The notes: generated from the sequence alone by a model not told the origin. 64,000 nucleotides of DNA from CAYOHP01 sp964403795 [NCBI: uncultured bacterium] (GCA_964403795.1 CAYOHP010000012.1:11402-75401), one strand, 5' to 3'. Positions 41,325-51,177 are shown, counted from the stretch's first letter. Translations and numbers: made by a program.

Positions 41325-43246
41325 TGGAACAACCCCCCGATCTGGGCTGCGAACTTCTCGGCCACCACACCGCGCTTCAGCTTCATGGTCGGGGTGAGTT
41401 CCCCGGCCTCCACCGTCAGGGTGTGGGGCACGAGCACGAACTTCTTGATCTTCTCGAAGCTGGCCAGGCCCGCCAGGGCCTCGTCGACCAGCTTCTGATA
41501 GACCGCGATCACCTGGGGGTTGGCGCAGAGCGCGGCGTCGTCACCCTGGATCCCCATCGCCGCGGCCTTGTGGCGGAGGGCAGCGAGCTCGGGGAAGATC
41601 AGGGCCGCGGCGTAGTCCTGGTTCTCGCCCACCACCATGCTGTGGGCGACCAGGGCGTGCACCATGCGGTTCTCGATGGTCTCGGGCGAGATGTACTTGC
41701 CGGTCTTCAGCTTGAAGAGCAGCTTCTTGCGGCCCACGATCTTCAGGAACCCGTGGATGTCCCAGGCGCCGAGGTCCCCGGTGTGGAACCAGCCGTCCTG
41801 GTCGATGGCCTTGGCCGTCTCCTCGGGGAGGTTCAGGTAGCCCTTCATGATGTTGGGGCCCTTGGCGAGGATCTCGGCATCCTCGGCCAGGCGGATCTCG
41901 ACCCCCGGGATCGGGGTGCCCACGGTCCCGAAGCGGAAGGCCTCGGGGCGGTTGCAGGTCAGGACCGGGGCCGTCTCGGTGAGCCCGTAGCCCTCCAGGA
42001 CCGTGATTCCCACGTTCTGCAGGAAGAAGTCCGCGAGTTCCCGCTTCAGGGCGGCGCCACCCGAGACCGCGAACCGGACCCGTCCGCCGAGTGCCTTGTG
42101 GAGGAACTTGCCGACGATCCGCTCGTGGAGTTTCTTCTCGTTGGCCCCGAGCCAATCGGCGGCCTTCTTGGCGCCCCCGATCGCCTTGCCGATCAGCTTC
42201 TGGCTGGTCTTCTGGAAGGCGGCGTTGTAGATGCGCTCGAACAGGAGGGGAACGCAGGCGAAGACCGTGGGCTTCACCTCGCTGATGTCCTCGATGAAGG
42301 TCTTGGGGCTGCGGGCATAGCAGATGGTGGCGCCGCCGGCCATGGCCACGTAGTAGCCGGCGGTCCGCTCGAACATGTGGGCGAGCGGCAGGACCGAGAG
42401 GAACACGTCGTCGGAACGGATCGCCACGCTCCGGATCACGCCCTCCACGTTGGAAGCGATGTTCCGGTGGGTGAGCATGACCCCCTTGCCGGGATAGACC
42501 TTGGTCTGGCCGGCGGCCGGGGGGGCCGAAGTGGTTCCCGAGGTGTAGCAGATGGTCAGGACGTCGTCGGGGCGGAGCGCCTGGACCCTGGCCTTGATCC
42601 GGGCCCGGTCCTCGCTGGTCGGTTCGGGGCCGGCCAGGATGTCCCGGAGTACCGTCACGCCTTCGCTCCAGGTGGTCGGCGGGGTGGTGGAGCCGGCCTC
42701 TTCCAGCTTGGAGCCCGAGGGTTCCGGCCAGCGCTCCGGCTCGAAGATGCCCACCACCTGCACGCCTCCCAGGGCGTCGGGCAGCTGGCGCACCGGGTCG
42801 AGGTGGACCTGGTCCATCACGAAGAAGAACTTGGCGCCCGTGTCGTGCAGGATGTAGTTGTGCTGGGGCCCGGTCAGGGTCGGGTAGAACGGCACCAGCA
42901 CGCCGCCCGCCAGCTGCACGCCCAGATCGACCACGGCCCACTCCGGGTTGTTGTGGTCGAGCAGGCCGACCCGGTCCCCGGGCTCGAGGCCATGGGCCAT
43001 CAGCCAGACCGCCAGCTTCTCCGCCCGGGCGAGCCACTCGCGGTAGCGGATCGCGGTCCACTCCTTCTTCCCGGCTCGGGTCTGGAGGGCGGGGCGATCG
43101 GCGTTGCGGGCCGCCGACTCCAGGAGCATGCGGGTGAGGACCTGGTCCTGCTGGGCCAGGGACTGGCCGGCGAGCACCAGGAGGAGGGCAGCTGTGATCA
43201 CGGCGGCGGAAGCGGCCGCGCGGATACCTCGTCGAATGCGGTCCAT
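41321..43246 (-). CDS. Long-chain acyl-CoA synthetase-like adenylating enzyme with signal-like N-terminus
   Basis: The 641-residue product has a hydrophobic signal-like N-terminus (AAASAAVITAALLLVLAGQSLAQ). A full ANL-family adenylation fold follows: phosphate loop ICYTSGTTSAPPA with a short insertion before KGVMLTHRN, GYGLTETAPVL, the TGDLGAWD aspartate and the hinge/core GRKKLLFKLKTGKYISPE. Cytoplasmic homologues activate fatty acids with ATP and CoA. Start ATG 43246 gives the signal-like end; a later start would trim it to a standard FadD N-terminus. It is paired with the downstream acyltransferase. Confidence 0.88.
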   Translation of the reverse strand: MDRIRRGIRAAASAAVITAALLLVLAGQSLAQQDQVLTRMLLESAARNADRPALQTRAGKKEWTAIRYREWLARAEKLAVWLMAHGLEPGDRVGLLDHNNPEWAVVDLGVQLAGGVLVPFYPTLTGPQHNYILHDTGAKFFFVMDQVHLDPVRQLPDALGGVQVVGIFEPERWPEPSGSKLEEAGSTTPPTTWSEGVTVLRDILAGPEPTSEDRARIKARVQALRPDDVLTICYTSGTTSAPPAAGQTKVYPGKGVMLTHRNIASNVEGVIRSVAIRSDDVFLSVLPLAHMFERTAGYYVAMAGGATICYARSPKTFIEDISEVKPTVFACVPLLFERIYNAAFQKTSQKLIGKAIGGAKKAADWLGANEKKLHERIVGKFLHKALGGRVRFAVSGGAALKRELADFFLQNVGITVLEGYGLTETAPVLTCNRPEAFRFGTVGTPIPGVEIRLAEDAEILAKGPNIMKGYLNLPEETAKAIDQDGWFHTGDLGAWDIHGFLKIVGRKKLLFKLKTGKYISPETIENRMVHALVAHSMVVGENQDYAAALIFPELAALRHKAAAMGIQGDDAALCANPQVIAVYQKLVDEALAGLASFEKIKKFVLVPHTLTVEAGELTPTMKLKRGVVAEKFAAQIGGLFQ

Positions 43247-43305
43247 GTGTGTCGATCCCCTGTCACGAACCCGGCGCCGGAACCGGTGCCCGACGGCCTG
43301 GCGCC

Positions 43306-43314
43306 ATCGTAGCA
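43306..43314 (-). promoter_or_regulatory. Extended -10 promoter of the synthetase-acyltransferase pair
   Basis: TGCTACGAT on the minus strand (TACGAT matches TATAAT at 4 of 6) lies 60 bases upstream of ATG 43246. A second possible promoter, TTGGCG-N16-TAGGAT at 43378-43351, lies further upstream. Confidence 0.4.
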
Positions 43315-43418
43315 GGGGGGGCTCCGACTTCCCGTTCCCGAACCCGGACAATCCTAGTGAACGGTCGAGGATCGCCAACCCCCCGGGCGGATCCCCGGGT
43401 AAGCGGAACGGGCCCGGG

Positions 43419-44912
43419 TCAATGGCCGGTCGAGGGCGCCGGTTCCCCGACACCCTGGAGGCGGCTCAGCTCCGTAGCCGCCCGGTGACGGGCCGCCACC
43501 ACCGGACCCGGGACGGTCCCGGCCAGGAACAGGACCAGACCGAGCCCCACCAGCGCCAGTCGTTCCCTGGGGAGGACGTCGCCGACCGGCGAAGCCAGCG
43601 GCGGCCCGAGGAACAACGCTGCATGCATGCGAAGGAGCACCCACCCGTTCAGGGATGTCGCCATGAGGAGTCCGATGCCCATCAGCGGGAGGCTCTCGAT
43701 CAGTCCATGGAGCAGGAGATCCTCGCCCACGAAGCCGAGGAACCCCGGGACCCCGACGGAGGCGAAGCCGAGCGCCAGGAAGAGCCCGGAGAGGACCGGA
43801 GCCCTGGCTGCCAGGCCGGAATGGCCCCTGAGGTCGGCGTCCCCGATCCGGGACTCGGCGGCGGCCAGGGCCAGCGACAGGCCCGTCAGGGCGGTACCGA
43901 CTGCCATCCACTGCACCAGGGCCCCTGCGATCCCGCCGGTCGAACGGCCCAGGAGGCCGGTCATGACCAGGGCCGACTGCGAGAGGGTGAGGTAGGCGAG
44001 GGCCCGCCTGGGCCGGGTCTGGGCCAGGGCCACCAGCGATCCAAGGAGCGAGGTGAGCACCGAGAGGGTGGTCAGGATCGGGAGCAGAGCCTGGGCGGGG
44101 CCCGGTGCCAGCGGGATGGCCAGCCGCAGGATCACGTAGGCCCCGAGATGGGCGGCGACGAACAGGCTGGCGGTACCCGGAGGCAGGGTCTCGAACATGT
44201 CGGGGTACCAGGAATGGAACGGCAGGATGCCCTTGCGCGGCATGGCGGCGAGCAGGATCAACAGGAAGATCGCGAGTTCGTGGGAATCGGGAAGAGCTCC
44301 GTTGGCGAGGTGGGGGATGTGGAGCGGGGCCGCGAACCCGGCGGCTCCCGAGGCCCGGGCGATCAGGAGGGTGGCGGCCATCATGGCCATCCCGGCGAGG
44401 GCCAGATAGCGGCCGACCACTCGCGAGGCGCGGGCCGCGTCCGGGCGGCCCGAACCGGCGATCTGACGAGGCACCCAGACCAGCGAGAGGATCCAGAGGA
44501 GGGCGAAGACGCCGAGGTCCAGGCTGGTCAGGAGGCCCAGGGTCAGCGAGCACCCGAACAGGAGCTGGGAAATCGCCTTCCCCGTGGCGTTGCGGCGCGG
44601 CGCCGCCAGGATCACCGCCAGGGTCAGCAGGCAGAAATGGGGGACCAGCGGTCCGCTCAACCCGTCGATCCCGAACAGAGGACGCGGCTCGCCCAAGGTC
44701 GCCAGAGTGAACCCGTCGACTACCCAGGTCTTCCGGGAGGAGACGGTCGGAAGGGAGGCGTTGGCGGCCAGCCCGGCCGCCAGGCTGGCGGTGATGGTGA
44801 GGGCGCCCAGGCGGCGTGCCCGGTCGGGATCCGAGATCCGCCGGACCAGGAAGGAGGCTGCCAGCGGCAGGCCCGAGGCCATCGTGAGCCATGGGAAGGG
44901 GCTTTGGATCAT
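43419..44912 (-). CDS. NuoM/N-like proton-channel subunit, third gene of the DAB-type operon
   Basis: The 497-residue product is a multipass membrane protein with the proton-transporting module shared by NuoL/M/N and Mrp antiporters. Visible are the conserved core AMPRKGILPFHSWYPDMFETLPPGTASLFVA with its Lys and Trp, and ALAYLTLSQSALVMTGLL. The start overlaps the dabB stop (ATGA). No Complex I core subunit is nearby, so it probably serves the DabA/DabB transporter as a second proton pathway rather than NADH dehydrogenase (inference). Confidence 0.8.
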   Translation of the reverse strand: MIQSPFPWLTMASGLPLAASFLVRRISDPDRARRLGALTITASLAAGLAANASLPTVSSRKTWVVDGFTLATLGEPRPLFGIDGLSGPLVPHFCLLTLAVILAAPRRNATGKAISQLLFGCSLTLGLLTSLDLGVFALLWILSLVWVPRQIAGSGRPDAARASRVVGRYLALAGMAMMAATLLIARASGAAGFAAPLHIPHLANGALPDSHELAIFLLILLAAMPRKGILPFHSWYPDMFETLPPGTASLFVAAHLGAYVILRLAIPLAPGPAQALLPILTTLSVLTSLLGSLVALAQTRPRRALAYLTLSQSALVMTGLLGRSTGGIAGALVQWMAVGTALTGLSLALAAAESRIGDADLRGHSGLAARAPVLSGLFLALGFASVGVPGFLGFVGEDLLLHGLIESLPLMGIGLLMATSLNGWVLLRMHAALFLGPPLASPVGDVLPRERLALVGLGLVLFLAGTVPGPVVAARHRAATELSRLQGVGEPAPSTGH

Positions 44913-46246
44913 CCCGGACCTTCCCCTCCCATGCGGGAGAGGATGCTCCGCTCCCAGCGATCGAGCTGCGCCGAGAGGCCCGTGAGAGGACGGACCAGCA
45001 AGCGGTCGAGCCACTCGTCGTGGAACCCCCGCACCACGGCCACCCCCAGGAGGCGCGCCTGCACGGAGTCGGGGAGCAGCTGTTCGGCGTGGAAGCCGCC
45101 CTCGCCCGAGCCGTCGCGGGAGGCCGCGGCCACGTGCTGGAACTGCTGCAGGAACGATGGCGCCTGGAGGAACTGCAGGGAGCGCAGCAGGGCATGGCCG
45201 AGCACATGGGCCAGGGCCAGGTATCGGAAGCCGAGTCCGATCTCCGCCAGGATCAGTCCCGACTGGCACATGGAGGCATAGGCGAGCGAGGTCTTCACCT
45301 CGGTCTGGACCCGCCCCACCAGCGTGGCATGGAGCGCGGTGAGGGTACCGATCGCGACCAGCAGCCAGCCGGCCGCGGGAGCCGCGTCGAGGAGCGGGGC
45401 ATGGCGGAGAAGCAGGTAGGCCCCGGCATGGATCGAGAGCGCTCCGTAGACCAAGGCACTTGACGGGGTCGGGCCTTCCATGGCCCGGGGAAGCCAGCCC
45501 GAGAGCGGCACCTGGGCACTCTTCCCCAGGGCCGCCAGGACCAGGCAGAGCGCAGCGATCGTGGCCGGGATCCCGTGGAGAGGCGAGGTTCCGTGGCTCC
45601 ACCCTGCACTTCCGAACAGGGCCTGGAAGCGGGCCTGGTGGGTCCAGGCGTGGAGCAGGACCGCGGCCGTGAGCAGGCCCATGTCGCAGAGACGGTAGGT
45701 CGCGAAGGTACGCAGGCTGGCGTGAACCGGGGCGGTCCGTTCATGGAAGAACGAGACGAGCAGGGCCGAGGAGATCCCGACCAGCTCCCACCCGGCGAAG
45801 AGCACGTCGATGGTGCCCGCCTCGACCAGGAGGAGCATGCCTCCCGAGAACACCAGGAGCAGGAGGAAGAAGCGGTGGTGGCCGGGCTCCCCGTGCAGGT
45901 AGCGCATCGAGAAGCGACCGATGAGGGCGCACATGGCGGCACACAGGACCGCCAGGGGCAGCGATAGGTCATCGAGCTGGAGCACCATCTCGAAGTGGTA
46001 GGGGCCGACCTCGAACCAACGCCCCAGGTCGACCACGAGGGACTGACGGTCCAGGGCCAGCATTCCGGCCAAGGTAGCGATCGAGGCGAGGAACGAGAGG
46101 GTGAGCGCGAAGGCGGTCGTCGCCAGCACGCTCCGGTTCGAGGGGCGGGGGAAGGCGGCGATCCGGATCGCCAGCACTGCGGCCGAGACCAGCGGAGCGA
46201 GCGGTGCCAGGGTGGCGGTTCCACCCAGGAGCAGGGCAGCGGTCAT
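44909..46246 (-). CDS. dabB: DabB-type proton-channel subunit (NuoL-like) of inorganic carbon transporter
   Basis: The 445-residue membrane protein carries the NuoL/Mrp module: LFAGWELVGISSALLVSFF with the key Glu, then LGKSAQVPLSGWLPRAMEGPTPSSALVYG with the channel Lys. It is shorter than NuoL (~610 residues), as expected for DabB, and is encoded directly after dabA with a 4-base overlap. DabB is thought to couple proton flow to DabA-driven uptake of inorganic carbon. Adjacency to DabA makes this assignment stronger than the fold alone. Confidence 0.87.
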   Translation of the reverse strand: MTAALLLGGTATLAPLAPLVSAAVLAIRIAAFPRPSNRSVLATTAFALTLSFLASIATLAGMLALDRQSLVVDLGRWFEVGPYHFEMVLQLDDLSLPLAVLCAAMCALIGRFSMRYLHGEPGHHRFFLLLLVFSGGMLLLVEAGTIDVLFAGWELVGISSALLVSFFHERTAPVHASLRTFATYRLCDMGLLTAAVLLHAWTHQARFQALFGSAGWSHGTSPLHGIPATIAALCLVLAALGKSAQVPLSGWLPRAMEGPTPSSALVYGALSIHAGAYLLLRHAPLLDAAPAAGWLLVAIGTLTALHATLVGRVQTEVKTSLAYASMCQSGLILAEIGLGFRYLALAHVLGHALLRSLQFLQAPSFLQQFQHVAAASRDGSGEGGFHAEQLLPDSVQARLLGVAVVRGFHDEWLDRLLVRPLTGLSAQLDRWERSILSRMGGEGPG

Positions 46247-49200
46247 GGACCGACCTCACTGGCCAGCAGGACCGGGGGCAGGAAGCCGTCGCGGCACGCG
46301 AACCAGGCATGCCAGGTCGCTACCACCGGGAGAGGAGCGGGATCCGGACGATAGGCGACGAAGCCCTCCGGCTCGAGAACGTGGAGGTCGCCGCTCCCGG
46401 GATCCACGGTCGCCAGCCGGATCCAGCGGTTCTCGACCATGTCGCGGATCATGGCGGAGCGCTCGGCCACCCCCAGGAGGCGGGCCGGGGTCGCCTCGAC
46501 CACCATGAACAGGCGCACCGGCTCGTGGATCCGGGTGGTCTGCCACCAGGCCCCGGTGCGAAGGTCGCTCATGGGACCATCGACCACGCCCATCAGCCCC
46601 GAGAGGTTGTGGGGCAGCTTGGTTCCGCTGCCGTAGATCCGGCAGTCGGTCTTCCCGAAGAAGTAGGCCAGGTTGATGCCCGACACCACCGGGACGATGG
46701 CCGAGAGCAGGCCAAGGAGGAGGTCACCGTCGGAATCGGCCTCGGGGTCGTAGCTCACCAGGAAGGCGCGCCGGTCGAGGAAGATGCCTCGGGTCAGGTC
46801 CCTGCGTCCCACCACGCAGCATGCGTTGCCGCCGTGGTCGTTCTCGGGCCAGGGTTGGGCGAGGTCCACCGACCGGGCCTCGACTTCCGCCAACGACGAC
46901 TCGGGCGACGGGTCCTCCCGGCCGATCGCGAACCAGCGGCATCGCTCCTGGGCATGGGCTCGCCGTGCTTCCTCGAGATCCCTCCTCGCTTGGGCCACCA
47001 GCTCCGTGAGGCCCGGGGGGACGCGGTCGAGATCGAAGAGCTCGAATCGGTCGGCGCAGGTGTCGTAGACCCCACCCACGAACCAGGTGCGCTCGGGGAT
47101 GGGGGTGCCGTGGTCCGCCAGCCAGGTCCGGATCCTGGGATGGTTGGCGAGGGTGGCGAAGAGCCGGGCGTTGGGCGCGCCCGATCTTCCTCCGCAGGCC
47201 CCGCACTGGTACGCGGAGCTGTGGAGGTTGTTCACGCTCGAGGACTCATGGCCGAGCACCAGGACGAGGGGAGCGGGGGACCCGGCCAGGCCGATGGTCC
47301 GTAGCAGGTCGCGGATCCGTGGGGCCATGCTCGCGGGGTCCGGGTCCCCCTCGCTGACGGACGTTGCACTCCCGGTTCCCGCCCCTGCCGGTCCGGGGCC
47401 GTGGTCGGGTGTCGGGACCAGCTCGAGCGCGGTGGGGACGTCCGGCCGCCAGAGCCTCCAGATGCGATCCCGGAGGCGCGAGGCGAAGCGGGGAGCGAAG
47501 ATTCGGAAGAACAGCGGGAAGCCGGAGAGAAGCCCCAGGACAGCCGAGGAGAACCACCCCAGGAGCAGGTACCGCGACTCGAGCAGGGTCGCCCGGGTGA
47601 GCCTCCCGAACCAGGATCGCTGCCGGTCGCGACTTGGATGATCGTCGGTGTGGGGGCGTTCCACGACCGAATGGGTGGGGCGGGCTCCCAAGGGGCAGAG
47701 AGGACTGGCCCTCCGGTCGTCCGGGCCGCGGAACCAGATCGGGAGGCCGAAGAACCCCGCGGCCCCGAAGGTTTCCGCGGACTCGGACTTGCTCTCGAAG
47801 TGGCGTCGCAGACCTTCGAAGCGATCGTCCAGGCAGGTGACGAGGTGGATCCGGGGCGGGGGGGACGGAGGAGGCTCGATCCGGCTCCGGCGGCGGGCGG
47901 CCAGGGCGTCGAGGATCTCCCGTTGGTAATGGAACTCGTAGGCGGCATGGAGGATCCGGCGCCGTTCGAGCGACCCGAAGGCCTCGATCTCGTCCAGCAG
48001 CGCGTGGGCCTCGCCGGGTGTGAGCGCCAGGAGTTCGGGTGCCGAGAGACCCGACAGCGAAGCGGCCTGGAGCAGGCGGAAGGCTCGGGCGTCGGGGTCC
48101 TCGGGGGCCATGCCACCGCGCTGGGCGGCGATCTCGCGGAGTCCGGAGGGTGCGAGTCCGGGACCGAAGCCCTCGCTTCCCAGCGCCGAGAGGGCCTGGG
48201 TCTCGAGGCAGAGGGCGAGTGCCAGGAAGTCGAGGAGCGAGGCCCGGCAGGGCTGGAACGGGAGCAGCGACGGGTCCCGCTCCACCGTGCGCACCATGCC
48301 CGCCCAGCCCCGGTGTGCCAGCAGGGTCTGCCGCACCACGACCTCGAGTTCGTCGGCCTCGATGCCCAGGCGCTCCAGGCAGTCCAGCGCCAGCCGGCGC
48401 GGATCCGGGCCCAGGGCGAGCTCCCGGTAGACGGTCGCCAGCCAGGGATCGGGGGGAGAGGGAGCGGTCCGGACCAGGCGGACCACAGAATCGAAGAAGC
48501 CCTCGTCACGGGGCTCGGGCGACCAGTAGCCGACGCCCTGGTCCAGGTGGAGCGCGGTCCAGCGGTAGAGGTGCGGCCGGACCAGCTCGTCGACGTCCCG
48601 ACCCAGGGCACCGAGCACGAGGTCCCTGGGACGTCGGCCCCGCCAGGACACCGGCTTGGGGCAAGGGTCCCCGGCGATGGCTTCCCGGGTTGTCCGTCGG
48701 CTCGCCACCCAGAGGGCGGCCGCCACGAGGGGTTCGGGATCGAGCTGCAGGGTCTCCAGCAGCTCGTCCCGGTCGAGGCCGAGGCCCGCGATCTCCTCGA
48801 GGCGCGAAGCCGCGGCCGTGGGGTCGTCCTCCCCGGTCAGGAGCGAGGCGATCCGCTCCGGATCCCAGGCTTCGACCACTCCCCGGAGCCAGGTGGCGGT
48901 CCGGGAGACGAGCCGCGACCGGGCCTCGGAGGGGACGTCCTCCCGGAGCCTCCGCCACCAACCGACTTCCTGCATATGCCATTCGAGGGCGGGGCCCCGG
49001 ACCTCCACGAGCCCGTGGCGGAGCAAGAGGTCGCGGAGTCGGCTGCGGGAGAGGGCACCCCGCGCCAGCAGGGGATCGGAGGTCGAATCGGAGAGCGCCT
49101 CGAGGACCTGGCGGAGGTCGGTGCGGGTGATCCGGCCCGACACGAATGCCTGCCGGTACTCGTCCTCCGGGAGGTAAGGTTCCCCGCCCAGGATCCTCTG

Positions 49201-49416
49201 CGCTTCCGCCACCCCCTGTTCGAAGGGGAGCCCTTCGAAGGCGCGCAGGGGATTCTGGAATACGAAGGCGTGGAGAGGGCCCTGGACCGGCAGGTGGTGG
49301 GCCGCTCGCGCCAGCGCGTCGTCCAGGAGCTCGGGTGAAATTCCTGTCAGCCTGGGCGACCCCGTCGGGGAAGGATCCCCGGACCGAGGCATGGCGGTCA
49401 TCGGTGGATCCATCAT
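46243..49416 (-). CDS. dabA: DabA (DUF2309) inorganic carbon transporter subunit
   Basis: The 1057-residue product is a full-length DUF2309/DabA protein. The N-terminal motif PLHAFVFQNPLRAFEGLPFE is the family's NPL segment. The beta-carbonic-anhydrase-like zinc site is intact: Cys and Asp in LVTCLDDRFE (about 528/530), His in VLGHESSSVNN (about 722) and Cys in YQCGACGG exactly 15 residues later, as in characterised DabA. DabA, with DabB, is proposed to hydrate CO2 vectorially and accumulate bicarbonate in the cytoplasm. ATG 49416 is taken; Met codons at 49413, 49401 and 49392 are alternatives. It follows the antiporter gene by 63 bases. Confidence 0.92.
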   Translation of the reverse strand: MMDPPMTAMPRSGDPSPTGSPRLTGISPELLDDALARAAHHLPVQGPLHAFVFQNPLRAFEGLPFEQGVAEAQRILGGEPYLPEDEYRQAFVSGRITRTDLRQVLEALSDSTSDPLLARGALSRSRLRDLLLRHGLVEVRGPALEWHMQEVGWWRRLREDVPSEARSRLVSRTATWLRGVVEAWDPERIASLLTGEDDPTAAASRLEEIAGLGLDRDELLETLQLDPEPLVAAALWVASRRTTREAIAGDPCPKPVSWRGRRPRDLVLGALGRDVDELVRPHLYRWTALHLDQGVGYWSPEPRDEGFFDSVVRLVRTAPSPPDPWLATVYRELALGPDPRRLALDCLERLGIEADELEVVVRQTLLAHRGWAGMVRTVERDPSLLPFQPCRASLLDFLALALCLETQALSALGSEGFGPGLAPSGLREIAAQRGGMAPEDPDARAFRLLQAASLSGLSAPELLALTPGEAHALLDEIEAFGSLERRRILHAAYEFHYQREILDALAARRRSRIEPPPSPPPRIHLVTCLDDRFEGLRRHFESKSESAETFGAAGFFGLPIWFRGPDDRRASPLCPLGARPTHSVVERPHTDDHPSRDRQRSWFGRLTRATLLESRYLLLGWFSSAVLGLLSGFPLFFRIFAPRFASRLRDRIWRLWRPDVPTALELVPTPDHGPGPAGAGTGSATSVSEGDPDPASMAPRIRDLLRTIGLAGSPAPLVLVLGHESSSVNNLHSSAYQCGACGGRSGAPNARLFATLANHPRIRTWLADHGTPIPERTWFVGGVYDTCADRFELFDLDRVPPGLTELVAQARRDLEEARRAHAQERCRWFAIGREDPSPESSLAEVEARSVDLAQPWPENDHGGNACCVVGRRDLTRGIFLDRRAFLVSYDPEADSDGDLLLGLLSAIVPVVSGINLAYFFGKTDCRIYGSGTKLPHNLSGLMGVVDGPMSDLRTGAWWQTTRIHEPVRLFMVVEATPARLLGVAERSAMIRDMVENRWIRLATVDPGSGDLHVLEPEGFVAYRPDPAPLPVVATWHAWFACRDGFLPPVLLASEVGP

Positions 49417-49479
49417 GGATCGAACCCGGTCCGGGAATCCAGGGGTCGACTTGCGCGTCCCGCCCTCCGGGGACCGGCA

Positions 49480-51177
49480 TCAGGCCCTGGTCGCGTCCTC
49501 CAGGAAGTAGTTGAAGTCCTCCGCCTCCTCGGCGTGGAGGACCTCCCAGGCGTGGGCGGGGCTCCTGGCCTCGAACAGCTGTGCCTGGATCCGGGGATCG
49601 GTCCCGATGGCCCGGGCCAGGGCGGCGAGTACCGCCAGGTGCCGTTCCTCCTGGCCGGGAGGAGTCACCAGGAGGACGATGCAGTGGACCGGGACCCCGT
49701 CCGGGGTCTCGAAGGCGAGTCCCGACCGGGAGAGAGCCATGACTCCCTGCATCCGGTCGATGCCGGGGACCGTGGTGTGGGGGATCATGAGGCCGCCGCC
49801 CACACAGGTGGAGACCACGGCCTCGCGCTCCAGGATCGCCTGGAGGAGAGGGCCCCGATCGATCTCCAGGGCGTGGGTCCTGACCAGCAGTTGGGTCAGG
49901 GCCTCGATGGCCTGGGCCTTGGTGTCGGCCTGGAATCCGGTGACGATGTTCTCCTCCTGGAGGAAATCGATGAGGCGCGCTCGGTCCTTGCCCGCCTCTC
50001 CGGCACGCTGGACCGCGAGGCGGGTGAGGCTGGGACCGATCACCTGGTTCACCGCCAGGGTCGAGAGCCCGATCGCGACCACTACCGGTGCCGCGGGTGC
50101 GAGCTGCGGGTGGTCCTGGGTGAAGAGGATCAGGCCGACGGCGACTCCTCCGTGCGGCAGCAGGGCCATCCCCAGGTTGCTGCGGACGCTCTGGATCGAC
50201 CCCGCCAGGGACATGGCCATCCAGCCCGAGGCCAGCTTCCCGAGACCGCGACCGAGGAAGTAGAGAGCCACCAGCGGAGCCACCGGAAGTACCGCGGCGA
50301 AGTCGAGGCGCATCCCCGCGAGCGTGTAGAAGAAGGTGAAGAGCAGCCCCTCGACGGTCAGGAGGTAGGACTCGCCGACCTGCTCCCGCTCGCTCATGAG
50401 ATTGGAGAGGGCCATGCCGGCGAAGGTGCAGGCGAGCACCGGAGAGGTCCCGAAGGCCGACGCGACGCCGAAGGCCAGCGAGATCGCCGCGATCATGCAG
50501 ATCCCGATACGCTCGCGGCCGACCACGCTGCGTGCGAGCAACAGGACCGCCAGGGCCACGGTGGCCCCGATCGAGGCCGAGGCCAGCAGCGTCCCTCCTG
50601 CCAGGACCAGGATCGGGGACAGGAATCCGGCTTCCGCATCCGGAGGGACCCCGGGGACGAGGACATGGCAGGTCTCGTAGAGGCAGACCGCTACCATGTC
50701 GATCAGGGCACAGGCCGCCATCAAGGTCTTCACGAAGATGCCCCGTGCCCGGCAATCGCGGATCACGGAGAGGGTCGCTCCGGGAGACCCCGCCACGCCG
50801 ATGGCGGCCAGCAGGAGCGTCTCGCTCCAACCCAGGCCACCCAGGTACCGGAGCGCCAGCACGATGCACATGGGCGTCACGGTGGCCTCCGTGACGACCA
50901 GGATCCCGAGTCGCTTCCCGGCATTGCGGAGGCGACGCAGGTTCAGGTGGGAGCCGACCGCGAAGGCGATGTAGCCGAGGACGAACTCGTACTGGGGACG
51001 CAGGGCGGCCAGGCGCTGGTACTCGAGGGCGGGAAGCGGGAGCAGGCGCAGGGCCGCTCCCGAGAGGATCCAGCCCGTGACTCGGGGCAGCGAGAAGCGC
51101 GCTGCGATCTCGCCTGCGGTGAGGCCGGAAGTGAGGATGAGGGCAGTCGCCAAAAGGGAGGATGCTTCCTGGGCCAT
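49480..51177 (-). CDS. CPA2-type cation/proton antiporter with C-terminal PTS EIIA domain
   Basis: The 565-residue product has about 12 hydrophobic segments of the Kef/Nha (CPA2) fold (LPRVTGWILSGAALRLLPL; ALSNLMSEREQVGESYLL; LPHGGVAVGLILF). A fused PTS EIIA type 2 domain lies at about 410-560, with the phospho-His motif GGGLMIPHTTVPG. EIIA-like domains on antiporters may sense metabolic phosphorylation. It is the first gene of the probable DAB operon and could balance cytoplasmic pH or K+/Na+ during bicarbonate accumulation (inference). Start ATG 51177 begins MAQEASSLLATALIL. Confidence 0.85.
   Translation of the reverse strand: MAQEASSLLATALILTSGLTAGEIAARFSLPRVTGWILSGAALRLLPLPALEYQRLAALRPQYEFVLGYIAFAVGSHLNLRRLRNAGKRLGILVVTEATVTPMCIVLALRYLGGLGWSETLLLAAIGVAGSPGATLSVIRDCRARGIFVKTLMAACALIDMVAVCLYETCHVLVPGVPPDAEAGFLSPILVLAGGTLLASASIGATVALAVLLLARSVVGRERIGICMIAAISLAFGVASAFGTSPVLACTFAGMALSNLMSEREQVGESYLLTVEGLLFTFFYTLAGMRLDFAAVLPVAPLVALYFLGRGLGKLASGWMAMSLAGSIQSVRSNLGMALLPHGGVAVGLILFTQDHPQLAPAAPVVVAIGLSTLAVNQVIGPSLTRLAVQRAGEAGKDRARLIDFLQEENIVTGFQADTKAQAIEALTQLLVRTHALEIDRGPLLQAILEREAVVSTCVGGGLMIPHTTVPGIDRMQGVMALSRSGLAFETPDGVPVHCIVLLVTPPGQEERHLAVLAALARAIGTDPRIQAQLFEARSPAHAWEVLHAEEAEDFNYFLEDATRA

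Noticed and set aside
44909-46246. Assignment of the NuoL- and NuoM-like genes to respiratory Complex I
   Set aside because: No other Complex I subunit is nearby, the NuoL-like protein is short, and both genes overlap dabA or each other, which fits a DAB-type transporter better.
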